Positions 1 through 8,306 of a stretch of DNA of 64,000 nucleotides are shown one piece after another. A program made the position numbers and the translations under genes. This DNA is from Halolamina sediminis (lineage in GTDB: Archaea > Halobacteriota > Halobacteria > Halobacteriales > Haloferacaceae), in assembly GCF_001282785.1 (NCBI RefSeq), contig NZ_CVUA01000001.1, positions 1,984,001-2,048,000 on the forward strand, given 5' to 3'. Under the pieces are notes generated by a model. That model did not search any database, was not told the origin of the DNA, and saw nothing but the letters and a program-made list of their open reading frames with translations. Each line of letters opens with the position of its first letter. Position 1 is the first letter of the stretch.

Positions 1-1
1 G

Positions 2-400
2 TTCGACGACGGGCTGCGTGATCTCGTGCCCGGCTACCTCCGGACCGTCGGCGACCACGAGGCGGCCCACGTGTCGGCGATCTCCGACACGATCGAGGCG
101 CTGGGCGGCACGCCCGTCGAGGAAGCGACGTACGATTTCGGCTACGAAACGCCCTCGGAGTTCTTCGGCGTCGCGAAGGCGCTGGAGAACACGGGTGTCG
201 CCGCCTACGCCGGCGCCGCGCCGACCGTCGCCAACGACGACGTGTTCAACGCCGCGATCGGGATTCACAGCGTCGAAGCCCGGCACGCGGGGTTCCTCAA
301 CAAGCTCAACGGCGACTCGCCGTTCCCGGACGCCGTGGACGAGCCGAAGACGATGAGCGAGGTCGGGTCGATCGCCGCCCAGTTCATCGTCGAGGAGTGA
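2..400 (+). CDS. Ferritin-like diiron protein (5' end cut by window edge)
   Basis: The reading frame is already open at base 2, so the gene starts outside the window. The visible 132 residues hold two ExxH metal-binding motifs, EAAH near visible residue 20 and EARH near residue 95, on predicted helices. This is the pattern of ferritin-like four-helix-bundle proteins of the DUF4439/desiccation-related type. Such proteins can bind a diiron centre, but storage, oxidase or stress function cannot be told from this fragment. No downstream gene shares its strand closely. An internal GTG at 26 lies inside a conserved helix and is unlikely to be the start. Confidence 0.7.
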   Translation, partial: FDDGLRDLVPGYLRTVGDHEAAHVSAISDTIEALGGTPVEEATYDFGYETPSEFFGVAKALENTGVAAYAGAAPTVANDDVFNAAIGIHSVEARHAGFLNKLNGDSPFPDAVDEPKTMSEVGSIAAQFIVEE

Positions 401-476
401 CGTCGGCGGTCCCCGGCTCGGCCCTTCTCGGCAGCGAGCGCGGGTCCACCAGCCGCGCAGTCGATCGCCCGACGCG

Positions 477-734
477 TCAGTCCGACTTCTCCTCGCCGTA
501 CTCGACGGTCTCGCCGTCCGCGAACGTGACGCTCGCGATCTCGCGGCGCTCCCCGTCGACGTAGCAGTACACGCCGTCGCCCTCGTCCTCTGTCCGTCGG
601 TGGGAGCCGTCACAGAACGGGTGGTCGTCGCTGAGCCCGCAGCGACAGACCGCGATGTCGCCCTTCTCGGGATCGATGTCCTCCTCGTCGAGATACCTCG
701 GCGACTGCTTCTCCCGGCTCACGTGGCGGGCCAT
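477..734 (-). CDS. CDGSH-type iron-sulfur protein
   Basis: An 85-residue protein with the full CDGSH signature CRCGLSDDHPFCDGSH at residues 30-45. This gives the three-Cys/one-His ligand set (C30, C32, C41, H45) of a redox-active 2Fe-2S cluster. CDGSH proteins are small electron-transfer or Fe-S transfer proteins; the partner here is unknown. The ATG at 734 gives a compact single-domain protein. A longer open frame continues upstream but is antisense to the SDR gene and has shadow composition. The gene is divergent from the SDR gene at 840, with about 105 nt of shared promoter DNA. Confidence 0.85.
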   Translation of the reverse strand: MARHVSREKQSPRYLDEEDIDPEKGDIAVCRCGLSDDHPFCDGSHRRTEDEGDGVYCYVDGERREIASVTFADGETVEYGEEKSD

Positions 735-839
735 GCCCGTCGATGGGTCGCCCGCCCCGATAGCTCTTGGGCGGGACGATCCCGACGGCGTCACGCGAAC
801 GCGTCGGGAATTAAGTGCGGTTCCGCCGTGGGCGGGGGT

Positions 840-1628
840 ATGGGTACAGTTCAGTACGACTTCACCGACGAGACGGTCGTCGTCACCGGCGGGAGCTCCG
901 GCATCGGGCGAGCGATCGCGCTCGCGTTCGCCGACGCCGGCGCGACCGTCCTCAACGCCGACATCGACCCCGAGCCGAAGGACCGCGACGCCGAGAAGCC
1001 GACCCACGAGCGCATCGAGGCCGACGGCGGCACCGCCGAGTTCGTCGAGACCGACGTCTCCGACCCCGCGGAGATCCGCGTCGCCGTCGAGGCCGCCCGC
1101 GAGTACGGCGGCGTCGACGTGATGGTGAACAACGCCGGCCTCTACATCGGCGGCGCGATGCGGGAGATTACCGAGGAGGAGTTCGACCGCATCCACGCGG
1201 TCAACGCAAAGGGGGTGTTCTTCGGCACCCAGATCGCCGCCAACGACATGATCGACCGCGGCGTCGCGGGCCGCATCGTCAACACTGCCTCCATCAGCTC
1301 GAACGTCGCGCAGTTCGGGCAGGTGCAGTACGACTCCACCAAAGGGGCAATCCGGATGATCACCCGCGGCTCGGCGCTCGAACTGGCGGAGCACGAGATC
1401 CGGGTCAACGCCGTCGCCCCCGGGCAGATCGCGACGGAGTTCCTCGAGGGGTGGACCGAGGAGGCCCAGGAGGGCGCCGAGGAAGGGGAGTTCCTCAAGC
1501 CGGTTCCGCTGGGCCGGGCGGGGTTCCCGACCGACGTGGCGCCCGCGGCGGTGTTCCTCGCGAGCGACGCCGCGGGGTACGTGACGGGTGAGCTGCTCCA
1601 CGTCGACGGCGGCTGGCAGATCATCTGA
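840..1628 (+). CDS. SDR-family NAD(P)-dependent oxidoreductase
   Basis: A 262-residue classical short-chain dehydrogenase/reductase. It has the Rossmann motif TGGSSGIG at residues 16-23, NNAG at 97-100, a Ser in the NTASISS segment, and the catalytic Y164xxxK168. The C-terminal AGYVTGELLHVDGGW motif is typical of glucose-1-dehydrogenase/3-oxoacyl-ACP-reductase-like members. The substrate cannot be assigned. The ATG at 840 is preceded by a TATA-like TTAAG at 811, fitting a leaderless transcript. Frames reaching further upstream are open by chance in high-GC DNA. Confidence 0.9.
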   Translation: MGTVQYDFTDETVVVTGGSSGIGRAIALAFADAGATVLNADIDPEPKDRDAEKPTHERIEADGGTAEFVETDVSDPAEIRVAVEAAREYGGVDVMVNNAGLYIGGAMREITEEEFDRIHAVNAKGVFFGTQIAANDMIDRGVAGRIVNTASISSNVAQFGQVQYDSTKGAIRMITRGSALELAEHEIRVNAVAPGQIATEFLEGWTEEAQEGAEEGEFLKPVPLGRAGFPTDVAPAAVFLASDAAGYVTGELLHVDGGWQII

Positions 1629-1669
1629 GTCGCGGGGGGTATTTGTCGGGCGGGCCAGAACGCGGGGCC

Positions 1670-2581
1670 ATGTCACGGAAGGTGCTGCTCGACGTCGACC
1701 CGGGCTGTGACGACGCCGTCGCGCTGGGGCTGGCGCTCGCGAGCGACGAGCTCGACGTGGTCGGCGTGACGACGGTCGCCGGCAACACGAGCGTCGACAA
1801 CGCGACACGGAACGCACTGTCGGTGCTGACGCTGTTCGACCGGACGGACGTGCCCGTCGCCGCGGGCTGTGGTCGGCCGCTGGCACACGAACTCGAGACC
1901 GCCGAGGAGATCCACGGCGAGGGCGGGATCACCGGCGAGCTGCCCGGACCGGCCGCCGAGCCCGTGTCGACGGACGCGCCGGCGTTCATCCGCGAGCAGG
2001 CGACCGAACACGACGATCTGACGCTCGTCGGACTGGGCCCGCTGACGAACGTCGCGGTCGCGCTGATGAGCGACCCCGACCTCCCCGAGCGCCTCGAGGA
2101 GGTCACCGTGATGGGCGGGACGATCCGCGCGACCGGCAATCGGACGCCGATGGCGGAGGCGAACTTCTACTCCGACCCTGCCGCGGCGAGACGCGTCGTC
2201 TGGGACGCGAACCCGAAGGTCGCGGGGCTGAACGTCACCCACCGCGCCCAGGTGCCGCCGGGTGTCGTCGACGGCGACTCGGCGACCGCGGAGACGATCC
2301 GGGCGTGGCTCGACTACTACCCCGACTGGGTGCGCGAGAGCGTCGGCCTCGAACACGCCGCACAGCACGACGCCCTCGTGGTCGCGGGCCTGTTCGCGGA
2401 CGTGCTGACCCACGAGTCGGCGCCGACCGACGTGTTCGTCGACGACGGCGATGCCCGCGGCGCGGTGATGTTCGACGAGTACGGCCTCACCGACGCCGAG
2501 CGGACCGCCCGGGTCGCCGTCGACGTGGACGTCGACCGCTTCCGGGCACTCCTGGGCGAGCGGCTCTCCCGACTCGTCTGA
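1670..2581 (+). CDS. Inosine/uridine-preferring nucleoside hydrolase family protein
   Basis: A 303-residue member of the IUNH family, which hydrolyses the N-glycosidic bond of ribonucleosides in salvage. The N-terminal Ca-binding motif DVDPGCDDAVAL lies at residues 7-18. The central VMGGT and EANFYSDPAAA motifs are present, as is the late HDALV segment that normally supplies an active-site His and Asp (usually HDP; here HDA). The ATG at 1670 fits the family N-terminus better than the ATG at 1643. The stop overlaps the start of the next small gene by one base, so the two were probably cotranscribed. Base preference is not predictable. Confidence 0.88.
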   Translation: MSRKVLLDVDPGCDDAVALGLALASDELDVVGVTTVAGNTSVDNATRNALSVLTLFDRTDVPVAAGCGRPLAHELETAEEIHGEGGITGELPGPAAEPVSTDAPAFIREQATEHDDLTLVGLGPLTNVAVALMSDPDLPERLEEVTVMGGTIRATGNRTPMAEANFYSDPAAARRVVWDANPKVAGLNVTHRAQVPPGVVDGDSATAETIRAWLDYYPDWVRESVGLEHAAQHDALVVAGLFADVLTHESAPTDVFVDDGDARGAVMFDEYGLTDAERTARVAVDVDVDRFRALLGERLSRLV

Positions 2582-2814
2582 TGGCGGCCGACGCGGACGC
2601 GCTCCCGTTCTCGCGGTGGTGGCTGGTGGCCGTCGGCGCGCTCGCGATGGGTACGGCCGGCACGTACCAGTTCGTCTGGTCGTCGATCCGCGGGCCGCTG
2701 GGCACGCAGGTCGGCGCCTCGGAAGCGACGCTCGGCTGGAGCCAGTCGTTCCTGCTCGGTGCGGGGCTACTGGCCGTCGCCGCGATGTTCGGCGTGCGCC
2801 CAGTCGAACGCTGA
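2581..2814 (+). pseudogene. Internally deleted MFS (OFA-type) transporter remnant
   Basis: A 77-residue reading frame. Residues 1-51 resemble the start of haloarchaeal OFA-family major-facilitator transporters (RWWLVAVGALAMGTAGTYQF, then a cytoplasmic segment ending GASEATLG). Residues 53-77 resemble the last transmembrane helix and tail of the same family (SFLLGAGLLAVAAMFGVRPVER). The roughly ten helices between are missing, yet the frame is kept. I infer an in-frame deletion of about 1 kb. It overlaps the nucleoside hydrolase stop, so the ancestral pair may have been a nucleoside transporter and hydrolase. A genuine two-helix mini-protein is possible but less likely. Confidence 0.6.
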
Positions 2815-2871
2815 GGTTCGGACCGCACCGGGGCCCGGCGGTTTTTAGCCCCTCCCCCCGGACTGGAGGGT

Positions 2872-4497
2872 ATGGCGAACCCGGCGCGGCGTGTTGGGCT
2901 CTACCTCCTCGGGACGGCCGCGGTGATCCTGGCCTACGCCCTCCTCTACCAGTTCGGGATGGCGCGGCTGGAGGGGGTGGAGATGCGGTTCATCGAGGCG
3001 CTGCACGTCGTCGTCGAGACGTTCACCACCGTCGGCTACGGCGAGCAGGCCGGCCAGTGGGACACCACGCCGATGCTCGCGCTGTCGATCGCGATGCAGT
3101 TCACCGGCGTCGCGCTCATCTTCCTCACGCTGCCGGCGTTCGTGCTGCCGCTGTTCGCGGAGGCACTGTCGTCGGGACCGTCCCGCACGTTCGACGGCGA
3201 GGGGCACATCGTGATCTGTTCGTTCTCGCCGACGGTCGACACGCTGATCACCGAACTGAGCGCGCGCGGTCAGCCGTACGTCGTCGTCGAGTCGGATCTC
3301 GACGCCGTCGAGTCGCTCCGGGCAGACGGCGTCGAAGTCGTCCACGGCGACCCCGAGGAGGTCGAGACGCTCGAAGCCGTCTCCATCGCCGCCGCCAGCG
3401 CGGTGGTGGTGGCCGACGACGACGAGACGAACGCCAGCGTGATCCTCGCCGCCCAGCACGTCGCTCCCGAGACCCGGGTACTGAGCCTCGTCGAGGACGA
3501 GAGCCACGCGGACTACCACCGCTACGCCGGCGCCGACGAGGTGATCCATCCCCGGGACGTGCTCGGGGAGTCGCTGGCGGGCAAGGCGTCGGCCGCCCTC
3601 TCCTCGGAGCTGAGCGGCGCGGTCGAGATCGCCGACGAGTTCGAGGTCGGCGAGCTGCTGGTCCAGCGGGGCTCGCCACTCGACGGGAGCACGATCGGCG
3701 ACTGCGGGATCCAGGAGCTGCCGGGGGCCAACATCATCGGCGCGTGGTTCCGCGGCGAGTTCGTCTCGGCACCCGATCCGGGCCGGACTATCGACGAGCA
3801 CACCGTGTTGCTCGTCGCCGGGCCGGAGGACGGCGTCGAGACGATGAAACAGCGGAGCATCGCCGAGGGTCGCTCGGCGCGGTCCGGCATCACGATCGCG
3901 GGCTACGGCGTCGTCGGCTCCGCGGTCGCCGAAGCGATCACCGCCGCGGGCGTCCCGGCCACCATCGTCGACGTGGAGGACAAACCCGGCGTGGACATCG
4001 TCGGCGACGTAACCGACCCGGCGACCCTGGAGGACGCAGGGATCGAGAGCGCCGAGGCGCTGGTGCTCGCACTGGCCGACGACACGACCGCGCTGTTCGC
4101 GGCGCTCGTAGCCAAACAGGTCGCGCCGGAGACCAACGTCATCGCGCGAGCCAACGAGGCCGACTCGCCGCCGAAGCTCTACCGCGCCGGCGCGGAGTAC
4201 GTGCTCTCGCTGCCGACCGTCAGCGGCCGGATGCTCGCGTCGAAACTGCTCGACGAGGAAGTGATCACGCCCGAGACACAGGTCGAGGTCGTCAGACGGG
4301 AGGCGCCCGCGCTGGTGGGCCACTCGCTCGCGGACGCGGACGTACGCGCCCGAACCGGCTGCACCGTCATCGCGATCGAACGCGACGGCCGGACGATCAC
4401 GTCGATCGACGCGGGGATGCGGATCGAGGAGGGGGACACGCTGGTCGTGGCCGGCGACGACGACGCCGTCGACGCGTTCGCCGAGCTCGCGACGTAG
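2872..4497 (+). CDS. Potassium channel/TrkA-type protein with two RCK domains
   Basis: 541 residues. TM1 spans about 9-27, a pore helix carries the selectivity filter TTVGYGE at 52-58, and TM2 spans about 65-95. Two TrkA-N/TrkA-C (RCK) units follow, from about 107-310 and 338-541. The second unit has a clear GYGVVG nucleotide-binding loop. In the first unit the loop reads CSFSPTVD and lacks the glycines. The protein should be a ligand-gated K+ channel of the cytoplasmic membrane, important for the salt-in strategy. The ATG at 2872 follows a TATA-like GTTTTTAG at 2841 by about 27 nt. Confidence 0.9.
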   Translation: MANPARRVGLYLLGTAAVILAYALLYQFGMARLEGVEMRFIEALHVVVETFTTVGYGEQAGQWDTTPMLALSIAMQFTGVALIFLTLPAFVLPLFAEALSSGPSRTFDGEGHIVICSFSPTVDTLITELSARGQPYVVVESDLDAVESLRADGVEVVHGDPEEVETLEAVSIAAASAVVVADDDETNASVILAAQHVAPETRVLSLVEDESHADYHRYAGADEVIHPRDVLGESLAGKASAALSSELSGAVEIADEFEVGELLVQRGSPLDGSTIGDCGIQELPGANIIGAWFRGEFVSAPDPGRTIDEHTVLLVAGPEDGVETMKQRSIAEGRSARSGITIAGYGVVGSAVAEAITAAGVPATIVDVEDKPGVDIVGDVTDPATLEDAGIESAEALVLALADDTTALFAALVAKQVAPETNVIARANEADSPPKLYRAGAEYVLSLPTVSGRMLASKLLDEEVITPETQVEVVRREAPALVGHSLADADVRARTGCTVIAIERDGRTITSIDAGMRIEEGDTLVVAGDDDAVDAFAELAT

Positions 4498-4505
4498 CTA
4501 CGTCG
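4490..4505. other. 16-bp perfect palindrome shared by two convergent stop codons
   Basis: The sequence CGACGTAGCTACGTCG is a perfect inverted repeat. It holds the TAG of the channel gene (4495-4497) and the TAG of the DUF998 gene (4498-4500, minus strand) back to back, so both proteins end in the same codons. It could form a bidirectional terminator-like hairpin, although no T-tract follows. Confidence 0.6.
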
Positions 4506-5100
4506 GGCGGCCGGGGCGTTCGGGGCTGAGCGCGACCACCCAGACACCGAACAGCACCGCGCCCACGAACTCCGGGACGGCGATCCCACGACCGCCCAGC
4601 CACAGCAGCCACACGGGCCACGCGAGCGGTGCGAGCACGCCCGCGAGTAGCGCGAGCTTCCCGGTGTCGAGCCGGAAGCGGGCGACGCCGTCGACCACCG
4701 CGGTCAGCGCGGCGAACACGAAAAACGAGATCGCGAACGGGAAATGCAGCGGCCGGCCGGCGGGGGCGAGGCCGACGCCGACCATCCCGACCAGTGCGAG
4801 TAGGTACGTCACCGCGCGCAGGTGGCCCAGCGGGTCGGCCCCAGCGCTCCACAGCGCCCACGCGTACGGCGCGCCGACGAGGCCGCCGACGACCAGCGAG
4901 CCGTTGAACAGCCACGCGCTCCCGGGCGTCACGCCGAGATCCGAGAGCGCCCCGGCCCAGGAGAACGTCGGCGAGAGCACCGTCGCGAGGAGTATCCCCC
5001 CGATCGACACGACGACCGCGACCGGCCCCGTGAGGCGTGCGATCTCCCGCCGCGGAGTGGCGGCGTCCAGCGAGAACTGAGCGGACACGGGTCGGCTCAC
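4498..5100 (-). CDS. DUF998 family integral membrane protein
   Basis: A 200-residue polytopic membrane protein with about six hydrophobic segments. It has the family N-terminal pattern in which the first helix is followed by LSPTFSWAGALSDLG, typical of DUF998. Function is unknown across the family. It is convergent with the ion channel gene, with zero spacing between stops. The start at 5100 lies 51 nt from the divergent gene at 5151. Confidence 0.78.
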   Translation of the reverse strand: MSRPVSAQFSLDAATPRREIARLTGPVAVVVSIGGILLATVLSPTFSWAGALSDLGVTPGSAWLFNGSLVVGGLVGAPYAWALWSAGADPLGHLRAVTYLLALVGMVGVGLAPAGRPLHFPFAISFFVFAALTAVVDGVARFRLDTGKLALLAGVLAPLAWPVWLLWLGGRGIAVPEFVGAVLFGVWVVALSPERPGRPT

Positions 5101-5150
5101 GGACGCCTCTTAGTTATCCCTTCGGACGTTCGCCCGGAGTGGGTGGATTG

Positions 5151-5534
5151 ATGTACGAGCCACCGCTTTTCACGAACGTGACTCAGCCCTCGCCGACGCT
5201 GTTCGCCTACGGGAGCCGGCTCCGGCCGGTCCGCGACGGGCGGTTCGCCGACGCCGCGAGCGCGCTCGCGTGGCTGTTCGGCGCCGCCGCGACGGTCGCC
5301 CACCCGGCGGGGATGCTCGTCGCCGCCCTCCCCCTGGCGATCGTGGCCACGTCGATCGAGCGCGCGGTCGCGAGCACTGCGAGCTTCGGGATCGTCGTCG
5401 TCGCCGCCGGCGCGGTCTGGCTGACGGTGACGGGATCGCTCCCGCCGACACAGGGGGCCCCTCCGGTAGCGATCGTCGCGCTGGCGCTACTCGGGGCGCC
5501 GATCGTGGCCGCGGTCGTTCGGGCGCTCGGCTGA
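5151..5534 (+). CDS. Small haloarchaeal membrane protein, function unknown
   Basis: 127 residues with three to four hydrophobic segments (about 40-60, 65-95 and 105-125) after a short soluble N-terminus containing YEPPLFTNVT. The ATG at 5151 is preferred over the in-frame upstream start at 5037, because the upstream part lies in the DUF998 gene on the other strand. A TTAG/TTAT stretch at 5111-5116 could be the promoter element. No catalytic motif is visible. The family name is not certain to me. Confidence 0.65.
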   Translation: MYEPPLFTNVTQPSPTLFAYGSRLRPVRDGRFADAASALAWLFGAAATVAHPAGMLVAALPLAIVATSIERAVASTASFGIVVVAAGAVWLTVTGSLPPTQGAPPVAIVALALLGAPIVAAVVRALG

Positions 5535-5639
5535 CCGTCGCCGCTGTGCCTGTCCCGCCGTGAACGCGTCAGACCGCTGTCCGGATCGGGGGACGCTCCA
5601 CAAAGTATTTTGACCGCACCGGGCGAGTACCGATCAACG

Positions 5640-7811
5640 ATGGAGAGTCAAACGGTCGAGCGGGTGACCGACTGGGATTCGGAGCCGTTCTCCGACGGCC
5701 ACGCCGGGCTCCGGGAGCTCGCCGAAGGGGAGTTCACGGGGGCGGTTACCGACGGCGGGGCGTGGCTGTTCATGCTCAACGGCCGGGTCCTCGGCGTGTT
5801 CGACGGCGACATGGACCGGTTCGCCGACGCCGACGGCACAGCCTACGTCGCTCCCGACCGTTCGCTTCCCCTGCTGTTCGCGATGCAGGAGACCGGTGGC
5901 GAGGTCCGGGGGGAGTACTACACCGAGGAGACGCCGATCTCGGAGGTGGATCAGACGCTGCAGTCGGGCAACTTCACGGGCTACGTCGAACTCTCGGAGA
6001 ACGTGCTCTCGGGTGATTACTACCTCGTCTACTACGGCGGCCGCCGGCTGCCCGTCGCGTTCATCGGGAACCAGCGTCGGCGCATCTCCGGCGACGAGGC
6101 GTTCGAGCGCGCCGACGACGAGGTCGGCATCTACCGGGTCAGAACCGTCGACCTCGACATCGTCGACGTGCCCGAGCCGGACTCCTTCGGCGACGCCGCG
6201 GCCGCCGCCGCGAGCACCGACGAGCCCGAGACGGGTGGGGAGTCCGCCCCGGGCGAAGAGTCCATCGCGGACGAGAACGCCACATCGGGTCGGGAGCCGT
6301 CCGCTCCGAACGGTGGAGCCGCGACGGGGGCAGAGCCCAGCACTGCCGGCGCGGCTGAACGGGCCGACACCCCAGAGGGGGACGACGAGGAGAGTTCGGC
6401 CGACGAATCCCGGGCTGGGGCGGCCGGGAGCGACGACGAACCGTCGGTTTCGCGGACCCCTCGCGACCGGTCGTCGGAGGCGGAAACAGCCGACAGTGGG
6501 GCCGAGGAGACGGAGTCGACCGCGTCGATGCGAACGGACCGATCGGCGGGCGAAGCCGCGGAGGCGGCGATGTCCGGCGGCGACGAATCGAGGTCGGCAG
6601 ACGAGTCGACTGCGCGGTCCACAGCCGGAGCGTCGACCGAGCGATCGTCGGCCGGGGGATCCTCGGGGGCCCGAGAGCGGTTCGAAGCCGAGTCCGAGTG
6701 GCGGGAGGGGGCGACGATCCCGGCGCTCGACCCCGAGAACTCCGTATCACGGGAGTCCGACGACGACGGGAGCTCCGAGCCCACGCCGACAACGGAGCCG
6801 GCGTCGAGCAGCGAGTCGGCCGAGGAGGTCGAGGCGCTCCGCGAGGAGCGCGACCGGCTCCGCGAGCACGTCGAGGAGCTGGAGGCCGAAACCGACCGTC
6901 TCGAGTCGGAGAACGAACGGCTCTCCGGCGAGCGCGACCGGCTCGAACGCGAGCGCGACGAGGCGGCGGCGACCGCCGAGGAGCTGGAAGCCGAGCTCGA
7001 GGAGCTCAGGTCGACCGTCGACCGGCTGGAGACGGAGCTCGAAGCGGCCGAGTCCGAACTCGAAGCGGTCCAGCAGTACGTCCCCGAGGGCGACCACGAG
7101 ATCACGCCGGAGGAGGCGATGGCCGGCACGAACCTGTTCGTTCGCTACGAACGCAAGGGCGGGCCGACGCTCGAAGACGCCCACTCCGGCGACGCCGGCC
7201 GCGATGCGGTCAACGACAACCTCCGGCTCGAACACCACACGGAGTTCGACGACGACGGCGCAGTCGTCGACGGCCGACCGTTCGAGGAGTGGCTCCACGA
7301 CACCATCGAGTACGGGTTCGTGGAGTGGCTGACCCGGACGTTCGTCCACGACGTTCGGGAGACGCGGAATCAGACGTCGATGGGGACGCTGTACGACGCG
7401 CTCCCGAAGATCGACCGGATCGAACTCCGCGGCGAGGTGACCCTCGGCGAGGAGGCCGAGGAGGAGCGTGTCTCCTTCGACGTGGTGCTGCGCGACCGGA
7501 TGGGCCAGCCGCTGGTCGTCACCGACCTCAACGACTCCCGGGAGCCCGCGACCGAGCCGATGCTCGAGTCGCTGATCCGGAACGCCACCCCCGTCGCCGA
7601 GAGCAACGAGGAGCTGTCGGCGGCGTTTTTCGTCACGTCGAGCTACTACGAACCGGGCGCGCTCGAAACCGCCGAGGAGGCCACCGGCGGCGGGCTCCTG
7701 AAGCGCAGCAAGAACAAGAGCTTCGTCAAGCTCTCACGGAAGGAAGGCTACCACCTCTGTCTCGTGGAGACCCGCGAAGGCGAGTTCCACGTCAGCGTTC
7801 CGGAGCTGTAG
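5640..7811 (+). CDS. Large acidic haloarchaeal protein: N-domain, disordered linker, coiled coil, C-domain
   Basis: 723 residues in four parts. Residues 1-170 form a compact N-terminal domain (GEFTGAVTDGGAWLFMLNGRVLGVF). Residues 175-385 form a low-complexity linker very rich in S, E, D, T and A. Residues 390-480 give heptad coiled coil (repeated EELE/RDRLE). Residues 490-723 form a globular C-terminal domain. No signal peptide or membrane segment is seen. I do not recognise a function, though the layout suggests a scaffold. The ATG at 5640 has a TATA-like AGTATTTT at 5604, about 29 nt upstream, so it is preferred over the start at 5610. Confidence 0.82.
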   Translation: MESQTVERVTDWDSEPFSDGHAGLRELAEGEFTGAVTDGGAWLFMLNGRVLGVFDGDMDRFADADGTAYVAPDRSLPLLFAMQETGGEVRGEYYTEETPISEVDQTLQSGNFTGYVELSENVLSGDYYLVYYGGRRLPVAFIGNQRRRISGDEAFERADDEVGIYRVRTVDLDIVDVPEPDSFGDAAAAAASTDEPETGGESAPGEESIADENATSGREPSAPNGGAATGAEPSTAGAAERADTPEGDDEESSADESRAGAAGSDDEPSVSRTPRDRSSEAETADSGAEETESTASMRTDRSAGEAAEAAMSGGDESRSADESTARSTAGASTERSSAGGSSGARERFEAESEWREGATIPALDPENSVSRESDDDGSSEPTPTTEPASSSESAEEVEALREERDRLREHVEELEAETDRLESENERLSGERDRLERERDEAAATAEELEAELEELRSTVDRLETELEAAESELEAVQQYVPEGDHEITPEEAMAGTNLFVRYERKGGPTLEDAHSGDAGRDAVNDNLRLEHHTEFDDDGAVVDGRPFEEWLHDTIEYGFVEWLTRTFVHDVRETRNQTSMGTLYDALPKIDRIELRGEVTLGEEAEEERVSFDVVLRDRMGQPLVVTDLNDSREPATEPMLESLIRNATPVAESNEELSAAFFVTSSYYEPGALETAEEATGGGLLKRSKNKSFVKLSRKEGYHLCLVETREGEFHVSVPEL

Positions 7812-7838
7812 ACCGGCGTTTCAGAACTGCAGAAACCG

Positions 7839-8144
7839 TCAGTTCTCGGCTTCCGGCGCCGACTCGATCCGCATGTCCCGCAGCTTCTCGACGGTGTCGT
7901 CCAGCTTCTCGTCGAGGTCTTCGACGAACTCCGCGGTGTGATCGGTCGTGATCGCACCCTGGCTCGACGGCTCGATGAGGTTCTCTTCTTCGAGGACGCG
8001 CAGCGAGTAGCGTACCTTGTGGTGGGGGTAGCCGGTCTCGTTCGACATCTTCACGATACCGATCGGTTCGTTCTCGATGACCATTCGGAGGACCTGGAGG
8101 TGCCGCTCCAGCATGTCCACTTCTTTCTCCAGTCGATCTATCAT
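7839..8144 (-). CDS. Small winged-helix transcriptional regulator
   Basis: 101 residues. An N-terminal helix (MIDRLEKEVDMLERHLQVLR) precedes a winged-helix segment, GIVKMSNETGYPHHKVRYSLRVLEEENLI, which is a typical recognition-helix and wing pattern. A short acidic C-terminal helix follows. It is divergent from purA, with an inverted repeat just upstream of its own start, so it may regulate itself and possibly purA. The ATG at 8144 is chosen because the upstream in-frame extension would read through that operator-like region. The ligand is unknown. Confidence 0.8.
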   Translation of the reverse strand: MIDRLEKEVDMLERHLQVLRMVIENEPIGIVKMSNETGYPHHKVRYSLRVLEEENLIEPSSQGAITTDHTAEFVEDLDEKLDDTVEKLRDMRIESAPEAEN

Positions 8145-8151
8145 GCTGTAT

Positions 8152-8237
8152 GTTAACTTCTCTTGCGAGAGGTTAAAACTTCCCCTCGACCGTCGGGGGG
8201 ATCTGGGTGGTATAGCTACACACGGGGCGAAGTTAAC
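8152..8237. promoter_or_regulatory. Divergent promoter region with GTTAAC-type inverted repeats
   Basis: Arms TTAACTTCTC (8153-8162) and GAGAGGTTAA (8167-8176) form an imperfect 10-bp inverted repeat with a 4-nt centre, 9 nt upstream of the regulator start. The half-site GTTAACTTC at 8152-8160 recurs in reverse orientation as GAAGTTAAC at 8229-8237, on the purA side. This arrangement suits an operator bound by the adjacent winged-helix protein. Binding itself is inferred. Confidence 0.5.
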
Positions 8238-8306
8238 CGTTCCGACCACGGCTGGTGCGATAGCGGCATCGAAATCGGTTTAGCCGGGGCTACTGAACCG
8301 CCGCAC

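Noticed and set aside
2616-4529. A 637-codon + strand frame
   Set aside because: An Arg-rich shadow in another frame of the ion channel gene, which has an intact filter and RCK motifs.
6131-7129. A Ser-rich minus-strand protein of 332 residues
   Set aside because: It is the mirror of the acidic disordered and coiled-coil region of the 723-residue gene. Asp/Glu codons read as Ser/Arg-type codons on the other strand.
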